DNA from: Streptomyces rimosus subsp. rimosus
GTDB taxonomy: Bacteria > Actinomycetota > Actinomycetes > Streptomycetales > Streptomycetaceae
Reading direction: 5' to 3'
Assembly (NCBI RefSeq): GCF_000720725.1
Contig: NZ_JOCQ01000049.1
Span: forward strand, 1 to 64,000
DNA: 64,000 bases
The translations under genes were made by a program, and so were the position numbers. The notes under the pieces were generated by a model that did not search any database, was not told the DNA's origin, and was given only the letters and a program-made list of their open reading frames with translations. Positions 1-8,059 of the stretch are shown here, piece after piece; the first letter of the stretch is position 1, and every line of letters begins with the position of its first letter.

Positions 1-293
1 TCACCTCGCAGCGACCCCCGCTCATGTCGCAGCAACGCCCCCTCACCTCGCAGCGCCCGCCGCTCAACCTCGCAGCGACGCCCCCACCTCGCAGCGCCCT
101 CGGCTCAACCCCGCGGCAACGCCCTCACCTCGCAGCGCCCTCAGCTCAACCTCGCAGCGACGCCCCCACCCCGCAGTGCCCTCGGCTCAACCTCGCAGCG
201 ACGCCCGCTCACCTCGCAGCGCCCCCGGCTCAACCCCGCAGCAGCGCCCCCCACCCCTCAGCCACACCCCTCACCTCAAAGCAGCGCACCCCC
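1..293. repeat. 21-bp degenerate minisatellite abutting the SDR stop codon
   Basis: About 14 head-to-tail units of 18-23 bp fill this stretch. They alternate between two flavours, roughly TCAACCTCGCAGCGACGCCC and TCACCTCGCAGCGCCCCCGG, which gives a higher-order period near 41 bp. The last, decayed units run into the stop codon of the SDR gene at 276-278. The array continues off the left edge. No gene is convincing here. A plus-strand frame stays open through the repeats only because the unit has no stop codons, and its product is low-complexity Ser/Pro/Arg. A 3'-end minisatellite grown by replication slippage is the simplest reading. Confidence 0.85.
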
Positions 294-1031
294 GGTCGCA
301 TCAACCCACTGCCCCGTAACCCAGCGGCTGTCGTCCGAGGCCAGGAAGGCGGCGATGTCGCTGATGTCGCGGGGCTCGCCCACGCGGCCGAAGGGGGATA
401 TGTCCGAGGACGCCTGCCAGGCTTCGGAGTCGTTGCGGAGCCAGCTTGCGTTCATGTCGGTGTCGACCACGCCGGGGGCGACCGCGTTGACGGTGATGCC
501 GCGGGGGGCCAGGGCCTTGGCGAGCGTTGAGGTGAAGGCGTCGATGGCGCCCTTGGTCATCGCGTAGGCGATCAGTTCGGGCATGGCGGCGCCGTGGGTG
601 AGGCCCGTCGAGACGTTGATGACGCGGCCGCCGTCGCGCAGCCGCTCCAGGCCCAGCTGGGTGATGAAGAACGGGGCCTTCGTGTTGACCGCGAAGACGT
701 GGTCGAAGTCTTCCTCCGTCGCGTGCTGGAGCGGTTCGCGCCGACCGGTCACGCCGGCGTTGTTCACCAGGATGTCCAGGCCGTCGGCCTGGGTGTCGAA
801 CGCCGACCACAGTGCGGCGGCGTCGCCCGGGACGCCCAGTTCGGCCTGGAGGGCGAAGGCCCGGCCGCCGGCCTCCTCGATCGCCGCCACCGTCTCCTTC
901 GCGGCGGTCTCGTCGCGTCCGTAATGCACCGCGACCCGCGCGCCGTCCCGGCCCAGCCGCTCGGCGATCGCCCGGCCGATGCCCCTGCTGCCGCCCGTGA
1001 CCAGCGCCGTCCTGCCCGTGAGCACGTCCAT
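276..1031 (-). CDS. SDR family NAD(P)-dependent oxidoreductase
   Basis: This is a 251-aa classical short-chain dehydrogenase, the usual family length. It has the nucleotide-binding TGGSRGIG at residues 12-19, NNAG at 90-93, and the catalytic set N116, S141, Y156 and K160 (YAMTK). The C-terminus ends in the common GG-x-LL form. Sequence resemblance is to the 3-oxoacyl-ACP reductase/glucose dehydrogenase branch, but the substrate cannot be told. The gene is divergent from a TetR regulator 80 bp away, with two related palindromes between them, so it is very probably the target of that repressor. Its 3' end runs into a minisatellite. Confidence 0.93.
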   Translation of the reverse strand: MDVLTGRTALVTGGSRGIGRAIAERLGRDGARVAVHYGRDETAAKETVAAIEEAGGRAFALQAELGVPGDAAALWSAFDTQADGLDILVNNAGVTGRREPLQHATEEDFDHVFAVNTKAPFFITQLGLERLRDGGRVINVSTGLTHGAAMPELIAYAMTKGAIDAFTSTLAKALAPRGITVNAVAPGVVDTDMNASWLRNDSEAWQASSDISPFGRVGEPRDISDIAAFLASDDSRWVTGQWVDATGGALL

Positions 1032-1043
1032 GACCGCGCCCCC

Positions 1044-1102
1044 CTTTCTGTATCGGTTGCTACAGAAAGACCGTAGCAGGCTTTCCGTAGCGGGCGCTAT
1101 AG
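1044..1102. promoter_or_regulatory. Paired TetR operator candidates in the SDR/tetR divergent promoter
   Basis: Site 1 at 1044-1069 is a perfect inverted repeat, CTTTCTGTA-N8-TACAGAAAG. Site 2 at 1085-1102, CCGTAGCGGGCGCTATAG, matches the core of site 1 (CTGTATCGGTTGCTACAG, 1048-1065) at 13 of 18 positions and contains TAGCG-GG-CGCTA. Site 2 touches the presumed -10 box of tetR (TAGAAT, 1100-1105), which lies 6 nt before its ATG. Site 1 lies 13-38 nt upstream of the SDR start. This layout fits a repressor that controls both genes; binding itself is inferred. Confidence 0.7.
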
Positions 1103-1111
1103 AATTCGAGG

Positions 1112-1729
1112 ATGGCGACGAAACAGCGTGGGCGGCCCCGGTCCTTCGACCGGGAGACGGCTCTGGAGCAGGCGATGCGGGCCTTCTGGGAGCACGGCTA
1201 CGAGGCGGTCTCCATCGCGGACCTGACCGATGCCATGGGCATCAGGGCGCCGAGCCTGTACGCGGCGTTCGGCGACAAGCGGACGCTCTTCGAGGAGGCG
1301 ATCGAGGCGTATGTCCGGGACTTCGGCGCCTTCTCCGGCCGGGCCCTCGCCGAGGAGCCGACGGCGCGCCGGGCCGTGGCGCGGATGCTGCGCGAGGCGG
1401 CGGCCTTCCACACCCTGCCGGGCTATCCGCGTGGCTGCATGGTCATCACGGCCGCCACCAACTGCACGGCGCAGTCCGAGGACGTCATGCGCGGCCTCCA
1501 GGAGCGCCGCGCCGAGAACGTGGCGACGGTCGAGGCGCGGATACGGAGCGACATCGCGGCCGGTGAGCTGCCCGCCGACACCGACGCGCACGCACTCGCG
1601 ACCTATAGCGGGGCCGTGCTCCAGGGCATGTCCCAGCAGGCCAGGGACGGTGCGGACCGTACGACGCTGGAGCGGGTGGCCGAGCTGGCGATGGCCGCCT
1701 GGCCCGCCGGGAAGGGCGAGGCCGCATAG
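1112..1729 (+). CDS. TetR/AcrR family transcriptional regulator
   Basis: A 205-aa protein with an N-terminal TetR helix-turn-helix at about residues 15-60 (AFWEHGYEAVSIADLTDAMG, then SLYAAFGDKRTLFEEA). The helical ligand-binding domain carries two cysteines (YPRGCMVITAATNC). The ATG is preceded by TAGAAT with a 6-nt gap and no separate Shine-Dalgarno spacing, so a leaderless start is likely. It is transcribed away from the SDR gene and probably represses both genes through the palindromes between them. The ligand is unknown. Confidence 0.93.
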   Translation: MATKQRGRPRSFDRETALEQAMRAFWEHGYEAVSIADLTDAMGIRAPSLYAAFGDKRTLFEEAIEAYVRDFGAFSGRALAEEPTARRAVARMLREAAAFHTLPGYPRGCMVITAATNCTAQSEDVMRGLQERRAENVATVEARIRSDIAAGELPADTDAHALATYSGAVLQGMSQQARDGADRTTLERVAELAMAAWPAGKGEAA

Positions 1730-1756
1730 GGGCCCAAACACCCGCGGGCCGCGGCG

Positions 1757-1783
1757 CCGGGACAGGACCCTCAACCTGTCCGG
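1757..1783 (+). terminator. Hairpin after tetR
   Basis: CCGG(G)ACAGG pairs with CCTGTCCGG around an 8-nt loop, with one bulged G, 28 nt after the tetR stop codon. There is no U-tract, as is common in Streptomyces. Between here and 2102 no gene is visible; that stretch holds the pdtaS upstream region. Confidence 0.5.
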
Positions 1784-2015
1784 CACCGCAGCCCGGAGCT
1801 TCATCGGCCGGCCCGGCGGCGGCTTGCGCCCCACGTGCGGCAGGAACACACGCACGCCCGGAGGCCGGTCGATTTGAGGCCGTCGCGCAGTCAGGGCAGA
1901 GAGCGCTCGGGCCTCTATCCGCCCTCCTGTGCGGGGAGAGCGGAGGTTTCGGCGGTTCTTGGTGCGGTATCGCGGGCCTGGCGGCCGCCCTCGCGGGCTG
2001 CGATACCCAACTCAT

Positions 2016-2031
2016 TGTGGACTAGACCATT
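2016..2031 (+). promoter_or_regulatory. DasR-like (dre) site upstream of pdtaS
   Basis: TGTGGACTAGACCATT agrees with the DasR-responsive element core ACTGGTCTAGACCAGT at 12 of 16 positions and keeps the central CTAGACCA half. It lies about 70 bp upstream of the kinase start. DasR is the Streptomyces N-acetylglucosamine-sensing GntR regulator. Function is inferred from the motif alone. Confidence 0.4.
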
Positions 2032-2101
2032 TAGATCTGTCCATGCCCTTGCGAGGGCAACACCCCCACCGTACGCCGGTAGGCTCCAGGGCGTGCCCTC
2101 C

Positions 2102-3571
2102 ATGAACGATCTCGTACGCCAGCACACCGCCCTCAGCGACTCCGACCTGGAATGGCTGCACCTGCTGGTGTCGGAGTGGCAGCTGCTCTCCGACCTCTCC
2201 TTCGCCGATCTCGTCCTGTGGGTCCCCACCCTCGACGGCACACGGTACGTGTCCGTCGCCCAGATGCGGCCCAACACCGGACCGACCTCCTATCAGGACG
2301 ACATGGTCGGCCATCTCGTTCCGCGAGGCCGCCGGCCGATGCTCGACTCCGCCCTGGACGAGGGACGGATCGTACGCGAGGGCGACCCCGAGTGGCGCGA
2401 GGAGGTGCCCGTACGGGTCGAGTCGATCCCGGTGCGCCGGGAGGGCCGGGTACTGGGAGTGATCGCCCGGAACACCAATCTGCTGACCGTACGGACGCCG
2501 AGCCGACTGGAGCTCACCTACCTCCAGAGCGCCTCCGACCTTGCCCAGATGATCGCCGCAGGATCCTTTCCCTTCCCCGGGCAGCAGGTCGACATGGACG
2601 CCTCGCCGCGCGCCGGCGACGGGCTGATCAGGCTCGACGCGGACGGCGTCGTCCAGTACGCCAGCCCGAACGCGCTGTCCGCCTACCACCGCCTGGGCCT
2701 CGCCGCCGACCTCGTCGGCCACCACCTGGGCCGGACCACCGCCGAACTCGCGCCCGCGCGCGGCCCGGTGGACGAGGCGCTGGTGAAGCTGGCCAGCGGG
2801 TGGGCGCCGCGGGAGTTCGAGGTCGAGGGGGAGGACGGGGTGATCCAGCTGCGCGCCATCCCGCTCAAGCCCAAGGGCACGCACATCGGTTCGCTGGTCC
2901 TGCTGCGCGACGTCACCGAACTGCGGCGCCGTGAACGGGAGCTGATCACCAAGGACGCCACCATCCGGGAGATCCACCACCGGGTGAAGAACAACCTGCA
3001 GACCGTGGCCGCGCTGCTGCGCCTGCAGTCCCGGCGGATGGACTCCGAACAGGGGCGCGAGGCGCTCAACGAGGCGGTGCGCAGGGTCGGTTCGATCGCG
3101 ATCGTGCACGAGACGCTGTCCCAGAACCTCGACGAGCGGGTGGAGTTCGACGAGATCGCGGACCGGGTGCTGGCGATGGTCGCGGAGATCGCGCCGGGCG
3201 CGGTGACCACCCGCCGCACCGGCCGCTTCGGGATACTCGACGCCGAGGTCGCCACCCCGCTCTCCATGGTCCTCACGGAGGTCCTGCAGAACGCCCTCGA
3301 ACATGCCTTCGTCCCAGGGGACCAGGGGGCCGTCGAGGTCGGCGCGGTGCGCGGCGGCAGCCGCACGGAGCCCCGCCTGCTGGTCACCGTCCAGGACAAC
3401 GGCCGCGGCCTGCCGGACGGGTTCGATCCGCACCGGGCCGGGAACCTCGGGCTGCAAATCGTACGCACGCTGGTGGAGGGCGAGTTGGGCGGAAAGTTCG
3501 ACATGGTGCCCGGCGCCGAACGGGGCACTCAGGTGATTCTCGACATTCCCGTACGGGCGGAGAAGCACTGA
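2102..3571 (+). CDS. pdtaS: PdtaS-like sensor histidine kinase (GAF-PAS-HisKA_2)
   Basis: A 489-aa soluble kinase. Residues about 1-150 form a GAF-like sensor, about 165-270 a PAS domain, EIHHRVKNNLQ at 290-300 is the HisKA_2 phospho-acceptor box, and the HATPase has N397 and DNGRGLP at 432-438. The order matches mycobacterial PdtaS, which phosphorylates the ANTAR RNA-binding regulator PdtaR. ATG 2102 is chosen because AGG lies 9-11 nt upstream and homologues begin MNDLVRQH; a GTG 9 nt earlier is possible. No response regulator is adjacent, but three GAF-ANTAR proteins are encoded further along. The neighbour is whiB1/wblE, the same order I recall in other Streptomyces. Confidence 0.93.
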   Translation: MNDLVRQHTALSDSDLEWLHLLVSEWQLLSDLSFADLVLWVPTLDGTRYVSVAQMRPNTGPTSYQDDMVGHLVPRGRRPMLDSALDEGRIVREGDPEWREEVPVRVESIPVRREGRVLGVIARNTNLLTVRTPSRLELTYLQSASDLAQMIAAGSFPFPGQQVDMDASPRAGDGLIRLDADGVVQYASPNALSAYHRLGLAADLVGHHLGRTTAELAPARGPVDEALVKLASGWAPREFEVEGEDGVIQLRAIPLKPKGTHIGSLVLLRDVTELRRRERELITKDATIREIHHRVKNNLQTVAALLRLQSRRMDSEQGREALNEAVRRVGSIAIVHETLSQNLDERVEFDEIADRVLAMVAEIAPGAVTTRRTGRFGILDAEVATPLSMVLTEVLQNALEHAFVPGDQGAVEVGAVRGGSRTEPRLLVTVQDNGRGLPDGFDPHRAGNLGLQIVRTLVEGELGGKFDMVPGAERGTQVILDIPVRAEKH

Positions 3572-3855
3572 TGAAGCCGCCGCCCATCAAGTGAGCGGCG
3601 ATCGGAAGGAATTCGGGAAGGAATACCGGAGAGAAGTCCGCGCCGACCACCCGGGTCGCCCAACTGCCGCACAGCAGATCGACGTAACGAAAGAGTGACG
3701 GCAATGGCGGCGAATGGACAACGGTGTGGCAGAGCTGTGCATTTCGCGTGGGAGGGGTGCGCGATGTGGGCCGGTGGTGGACAGGTCCGGACCTAGAGGC
3801 GAGGACCGTGGGTCCGGGGGTGCGGACGGACCGGCCGGTGGTGCGGACAGCAGTA

Positions 3856-3882
3856 AGCCCCGGACCCATCTGGTCCGGGGCT
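3856..3882. terminator. Perfect 11-bp terminator hairpin between pdtaS and wblE
   Basis: AGCCCCGGACC and GGTCCGGGGCT form a perfect stem with a 5-nt loop (CATCT). It lies between two convergent genes, 285 bp past pdtaS and about 100 bp past the wblE stop, so it can serve both strands. The rest of the 413-bp gap (3572-3984) holds no gene I can support. Confidence 0.75.
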
Positions 3883-3984
3883 CAAAGCTCACATTGCGTG
3901 GGGGGCTCCCAGGCGCTCGGGGCGCTGGGGGAGCGGTGGGGGTACTGCGCGCTGCGGCTCGGGGGCCACGGGGGGCGTCTGCGG

Positions 3985-4242
3985 TCAGGCGCTGGCGTTG
4001 CGCGCCCGGTTGCGAGCTGCACGGCGCTTCATGGCGCGGCGCTCGTCCTCGCTGAGGCCACCCCAGACGCCGGAGTCCTGGCCGGACTCCAGCGCCCACT
4101 GCAGGCACTGCTCCATGACGGGGCAGCGGCGGCAGACGGCCTTGGCTTCCTCGATCTGCAGCAGCGCAGGACCGGTGTTGCCGATGGGGAAGAAGAGCTC
4201 GGGGTCTTCCTCGCGGCAAACGGCGCGGTGACGCCAGTCCAT
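3985..4242 (-). CDS. wblE: WhiB-family iron-sulfur regulator, WhiB1/WblE type
   Basis: An 85-aa Wbl protein. The four cluster cysteines are C9, C37, C40 and C46; GVWGG is at 58-62, followed by an Arg/Lys-rich DNA-binding tail. The start at 4242 is set by GGAG 7-10 nt upstream; a longer open frame upstream is not Wbl-like. The WhiB1/WblE branch is the essential, nitric-oxide-sensitive [4Fe-4S] member that binds the housekeeping sigma factor. Upstream sits a CRP-like palindrome. In Mycobacterium tuberculosis, whiB1 is likewise controlled by the cAMP receptor protein. Confidence 0.96.
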   Translation of the reverse strand: MDWRHRAVCREEDPELFFPIGNTGPALLQIEEAKAVCRRCPVMEQCLQWALESGQDSGVWGGLSEDERRAMKRRAARNRARNASA

Positions 4243-4284
4243 GGCTGCTCCATCTCCTCGTGTGACGGGATCGTTGCTTGTGAA

Positions 4285-4300
4285 TGTGAACGCTTTCACG
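4285..4300 (-). promoter_or_regulatory. CRP-like palindrome upstream of wblE
   Basis: TGTGAACGCTTTCACG matches the classical CRP consensus TGTGA-N6-TCACA at 9 of 10 defined positions and reads GTGAA-N4-TTCAC as a palindrome. It lies 43-58 bp upstream of the wblE start. The rest of the 320-bp upstream region (4243-4562) includes an A-rich patch near 4460 and no other gene. Confidence 0.55.
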
Positions 4301-4562
4301 AATCCCTCCACAAGGGAAGGGCCGAACCCCAGTTGAGAACTGGTGCGGTCCTGAGAATGAGGAGGGGGATTCGGGCTCTCAAGGGGGCCGGAAGAAACGG
4401 CCGTCCCGATCGCCATGAAGAGAGTCGCAAACCTCGGCGGCGGATACAACCCCTTCCGGAAACTTTTTTTTGATTCCTTGGTGTCGCCTAGGTCACAGCC
4501 GTACTTCTAGGGGGTGGAAGTCAGCCTAAACGTTCGACTGAAAGGACTTTAGGCCCTACTGC

Positions 4563-5531
4563 TCACACAATCACACGCAGTGCACGGCGAACGCCTGTGA
4601 ACGTCACGCTCGTACGGAGTCCCAGGTGGTCGCCGTCCATCTGAAAGGGCAGTGGAGCCTGGGAATGCAAGGTGAAGTCCGTCAAGTCATGGAGCGAGAC
4701 CACATGCTTGCCACGGGGGCCGCGCTCCGGTGTTGACGCCAGGAGCTGGGTCGCGTAGCGCGTCACCGCGGTCGCGGAGAGTTTCGACAGGGCGAAGACG
4801 TCCAGGGCCGTGTCGAAGGACGCCGCGGGCGCCGGGTAGACCGGGCGGTTGCCCAGGTAGGTCCAGGGGGCGGTGTTGCAGATTATCGACATGACCAGGT
4901 GTTCCACCGGGTCCTCGCCCGGCCGCTCCAGGGTGATCGTGCCGTGCCGGCGGTTCGACTCGCCGACGTACTGCCGCAGCACCTGCCGCATGTAGAGCGA
5001 GTGCGTCGAACGCTTGCCGCGCTCCCGCTGCTGTTCGACCCGCCCGACCACTCCCGCGTCGAAGCCGAACCCCGCGCAGAAGGTGAACCAGCGGGCCGGT
5101 ACGCCCTCGTCGTCAGTACCCGGGGTGCCTGCCGCCAGGCCCAGGCCCACCGTGCGCTCGCTGCCGTCACGCAGCGCGTCCAGGAGGGCACCGGTCGCCT
5201 CGACCACGTCGTTCGGCAGGCCCAGGGCGCGGGCGAAGACATTGGTGGAGCCGCCGGGGACGACGGCGAGGCGGGGCAGGGCGTCGGGGTCGGGGCCGTG
5301 CGTGAGCAGACCGTTGACGACCTCGTTGACCGTGCCGTCGCCGCCGAGCGCCACGACCAGCTCGATCTGACCGCCCTCCGCGGCCTGCCGGGCCAGGTCG
5401 CGGGCGTGCCCCCGGTACTGCGTCTCGGCGACCTCCAGCTTCAGATCGCTGGCCAGCGCGTGGGTGAGCACTTCACGCGTGCGCGCACTGGTGGTGGTAG
5501 CTGCGGGGTTGACCACGAGAAGTGCGCGCAT
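4563..5531 (-). CDS. Diacylglycerol kinase family lipid kinase
   Basis: A 322-aa soluble lipid kinase of the DgkB/YegS type. The nucleotide-binding GGDGTVNE is at residues 63-70 and GGSTN at 93-97; length and fold order are normal for the family. It would phosphorylate diacylglycerol or a related lipid at the membrane. The ATG is preceded by TACCCT with a 7-nt gap, so the mRNA is probably leaderless. It is co-directional with wblE but separated from it by 320 bp. Confidence 0.92.
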   Translation of the reverse strand: MRALLVVNPAATTTSARTREVLTHALASDLKLEVAETQYRGHARDLARQAAEGGQIELVVALGGDGTVNEVVNGLLTHGPDPDALPRLAVVPGGSTNVFARALGLPNDVVEATGALLDALRDGSERTVGLGLAAGTPGTDDEGVPARWFTFCAGFGFDAGVVGRVEQQRERGKRSTHSLYMRQVLRQYVGESNRRHGTITLERPGEDPVEHLVMSIICNTAPWTYLGNRPVYPAPAASFDTALDVFALSKLSATAVTRYATQLLASTPERGPRGKHVVSLHDLTDFTLHSQAPLPFQMDGDHLGLRTSVTFTGVRRALRVIV

Positions 5532-5614
5532 GTGATGCAGGGTACCTACTTGCCGGTACCCGACCCCACTCCCTGCCCACCGTGGGGAGGGTGCCCCGGG
5601 GCTACCCTGCAGGG

Positions 5615-6214
5615 GTGAGCAGCAAGCAGAAGCGCCCCGCGCCCAAGGCGGCCCGGCCCACCCGGCCGGCCGGGGCGACGCGGGGCAGCAAGCCGGACGG
5701 AACGGACGTACGGGCCGGGGGCGCGAAGGGCGCCTCGTCCGCCGGGGGAGCCCGGACGGGCACCGGCGGCAAGAAGGCGGCGGCCGGGCCGGGCAAGGCC
5801 GCCGACGCCGCTGCCGGACCGAGCGGGCCCCGGCCCGGCCGGATCAGCGCCGCCGCGGTGCTCACCGCCGTCGAAGGCCTGGCACTGGCCGCGCTCGGCG
5901 TCTACATGCTCGTCGTGGGCCTGGCCGGCTCGCCCGACAGCCCCCGGCAGGCGGAGATGGGCGGCCTGACCGTGCTGGCGCTGGCGGCGCTGCCGCTGGT
6001 CGCGGCGCGCGGTCTGTGGCTGCGCCGCCGCTGGAGCCGCGGGCCCTCGCTGATCACCCAGATCGTGGCGTTCCCGGTGGCCTGGACGCTGGTGAACGGC
6101 GGCGGCGCACTGATCGCCGCCGGCATCGGCCTGGCGGTGGCCGCCATCGCGGTCCTCGCCCTGCTGGTGAACCCGACGGCCACGGAGGCGCTGGGGATCG
6201 CGCCGCGGGACTGA
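5615..6214 (+). CDS. Integral membrane protein with Ala/Gly/Lys-rich N-terminus
   Basis: A 199-aa protein. Residues 1-75 are low-complexity, basic and Ala/Pro/Gly-rich, probably cytoplasmic. Four hydrophobic segments follow, starting AAAVLTAVEGLALAALGVYM and ending in a Gly/Ala-rich helix. GTG 5615 is chosen because TACCCT lies 6 nt upstream, a leaderless arrangement; the frame upstream of it is not protein-like. It is divergent from the lipid kinase. No specific function can be assigned. Confidence 0.85.
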   Translation: MSSKQKRPAPKAARPTRPAGATRGSKPDGTDVRAGGAKGASSAGGARTGTGGKKAAAGPGKAADAAAGPSGPRPGRISAAAVLTAVEGLALAALGVYMLVVGLAGSPDSPRQAEMGGLTVLALAALPLVAARGLWLRRRWSRGPSLITQIVAFPVAWTLVNGGGALIAAGIGLAVAAIAVLALLVNPTATEALGIAPRD

Positions 6215-6397
6215 GCCAACGGGGTGCTCGTCCCTACCTCATCCGTACGGGGTACGAAGGCGTGAGCCGCGGCCGTACGGTCGGTGCGCGGTCGTACGGG
6301 CGGTACGTACGCCGCCGGGCTTCCGTCGGGCGGCCGACGTACGGCGCCCCGGGCTCCTGACGAGACCGGGGCGGTGGCCGACGACGGTGAAGCCCGC

Positions 6398-7360
6398 TCA
6401 CTCCTCCACGAGGAGCTTGTCGCGGAGCTGGGCCAGGGTGCGGGCCAGCAGGCGGGAGACGTGCATCTGCGAGATGCCGACCTCCTGGGCGATCTGCGAC
6501 TGGGTCATGTTGCCGAAGAAGCGCAGCAGGAGGATCTTCTTCTCGCGCGGCGGCAGGTCCTCCAGCAGCGGCTTGAGGGATTCGCGGTACTCGACGCCCT
6601 CCAGCGCCTCGTCCTCGGCGCCCAGGGTGTCGGCGACGGCCGGCGACTCGTCGTCGGTGTCCGGCACGTCCAGGGACAGGGTGCTGTACGCGTTCGCCGA
6701 CTCCAGGCCCTCCAGGACCTCTTCCTCGGAGATCGCGAGGTGCTCGGCGAGCTCGTGGACCGTGGGGGCGCGGCCGTGGCGCTGGGAGAGCTCGGCGGTC
6801 GCGGTGGTCAGCGACAGCCGCAGCTCCTGGAGGCGGCGGGGCACGCGGACCGCCCAGCCCTTGTCGCGGAAGTGCCGCTTGATCTCGCCGACGACGGTGG
6901 GCGTGGCATACGTGGAGAACTCCACGCCGCGGTCCGGGTCGAAGCGGTCCACGGACTTGATCAGGCCGATGGTGGCGACCTGGGTCAGGTCGTCCAGCGG
7001 CTCGCCGCGGTTGCGGAAGCGCCGGGCCAGGTGCTCGACCAGCGGCAGGTGCATGCGCACGAGCGCGTTGCGCAGTTCGGCGCGCTCCGCCGAGCCGTCG
7101 GGCAGCTTGCGCAGCTCGTAGAACATCGCCCGCGCGCCGCTGCGGTCATGGGGGTCGTGAGGGTCATGAGGGTGGTGCGGGGTGTGCGGATCGCGCTCGT
7201 TCCGCCTGTGCTCGCTCTGGTCCATGTGGTCCGCCCGCTCTGCCTGCTCCGCGTCCAACCGGCCGCCGTGGTCATCCGCGCCCACCGGTTGCGGCCGGGC
7301 ATGCTGCTCGGGGATGGCCACACCGGGCGCCATCCGCGTGCCGCGTTCAAGATCCTTCAC
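6398..7360 (-). CDS. sigH: RNA polymerase sigma factor of the SigB/F/H stress family
   Basis: A 320-aa group 3 sigma factor. Region 2 covers about residues 98-170 (LTQVATIGLIKSVDRFDPDR), region 3 about 180-250, and region 4 sits at the C-terminus (MTQSQIAQEVGISQMHVSRL). The N-terminal 75 residues are an extra charged extension with a His-rich DPH repeat at about 59-72. The GTG at 7360 follows GGGGG and lies 16 nt after the anti-sigma stop, so the pair is translationally coupled. Internal starts (M46, M79) could give shorter forms, and multiple SigH products are known in S. coelicolor. It directs stress and development promoters. Confidence 0.95.
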   Translation of the reverse strand: MKDLERGTRMAPGVAIPEQHARPQPVGADDHGGRLDAEQAERADHMDQSEHRRNERDPHTPHHPHDPHDPHDRSGARAMFYELRKLPDGSAERAELRNALVRMHLPLVEHLARRFRNRGEPLDDLTQVATIGLIKSVDRFDPDRGVEFSTYATPTVVGEIKRHFRDKGWAVRVPRRLQELRLSLTTATAELSQRHGRAPTVHELAEHLAISEEEVLEGLESANAYSTLSLDVPDTDDESPAVADTLGAEDEALEGVEYRESLKPLLEDLPPREKKILLLRFFGNMTQSQIAQEVGISQMHVSRLLARTLAQLRDKLLVEE

Positions 7361-7376
7361 GGGGCCCCCTGTTCGG

Positions 7377-7790
7377 TCATGACGGTCCGGGACCGGCGCC
7401 GCGCTCCTTGTACAGGCTGATCGTGACCGTCCGGTCCTCCGCGACGGTGGAGTCGACCTTGCCGGCCAGCGCGGAGAGCACCGTCCAGGCGAAGGTGTCG
7501 CGCTCGGGGGCGCGGCCGTCGGTCGTCGGGGCCGAGACGGTCACCTGGAGCGCGTCGTCGATCAGGCGGAAGACGCAGCTCAGTACGGAGCCCGGCACGG
7601 CCTGTTGCAGAAGAATCGCGCACGCTTCGTCCACGGCGATGCGCAGATCCTCGATCTCGTCGAGGGTGAAGTCCAAGCGGGCTGCGAGGCCGGCCGTGGC
7701 CGTACGCAGCACCGACAGGTAGGCACCCGCAGCGGGCAGCCGGACTTCCACGAAGTCCTGGGTCCCGGGCTCGCCTGCGATCTGGGACAC
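7377..7790 (-). CDS. ushX: Anti-sigma factor UshX/PrsH, GHKL ATPase fold
   Basis: A 137-aa RsbW-like protein directly upstream of sigH. The start GTG 7790 is set by GGAGG 5 nt upstream; an open frame continues 31 codons further but has no start signal. The ATP-binding box reads AVDEACAILLQ, where the Asn that normally follows E-A-x-x in GHKL anti-sigma kinases is Ile. The G2-like region is also weak, so it may sequester SigH without classical kinase activity. Known biology: UshX binds and inhibits SigH. The sigH operon promoters should lie in the 269-bp gap 7791-8059, where I assign none. Confidence 0.92.
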   Translation of the reverse strand: MSQIAGEPGTQDFVEVRLPAAGAYLSVLRTATAGLAARLDFTLDEIEDLRIAVDEACAILLQQAVPGSVLSCVFRLIDDALQVTVSAPTTDGRAPERDTFAWTVLSALAGKVDSTVAEDRTVTISLYKERGAGPGPS

Positions 7791-8059
7791 CCTCACCTCC
7801 AAGGTGACACAAGCTGGTTGAGCTGATATTCGCGCCGGTCGCGGCCCCTCTCGTACGGAGAGGGGAACGCTCCGGCGCGGCACGTGGTTCGCCTGCGACG
7901 CTATCGCGATCTGCGGGGCGATGTCGCCCGGAAGAGGCAGGGCCGACCTCCGGCACGACGGCTGTACTCGCAGCGTCCCGCAGTCCTACGACTGTCACTC
8001 ATTGTAAGCCTACGGGTACGGACAGTGGCTAGGGGTCTGCACTGCCAAATCGAAGCTGA

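Noticed and set aside
24..530. Plus-strand 168-aa open frame over the minisatellite
   Set aside because: It is open only because the 21-bp repeat has no stops. The product is low complexity, and its right half is antisense to the SDR gene.
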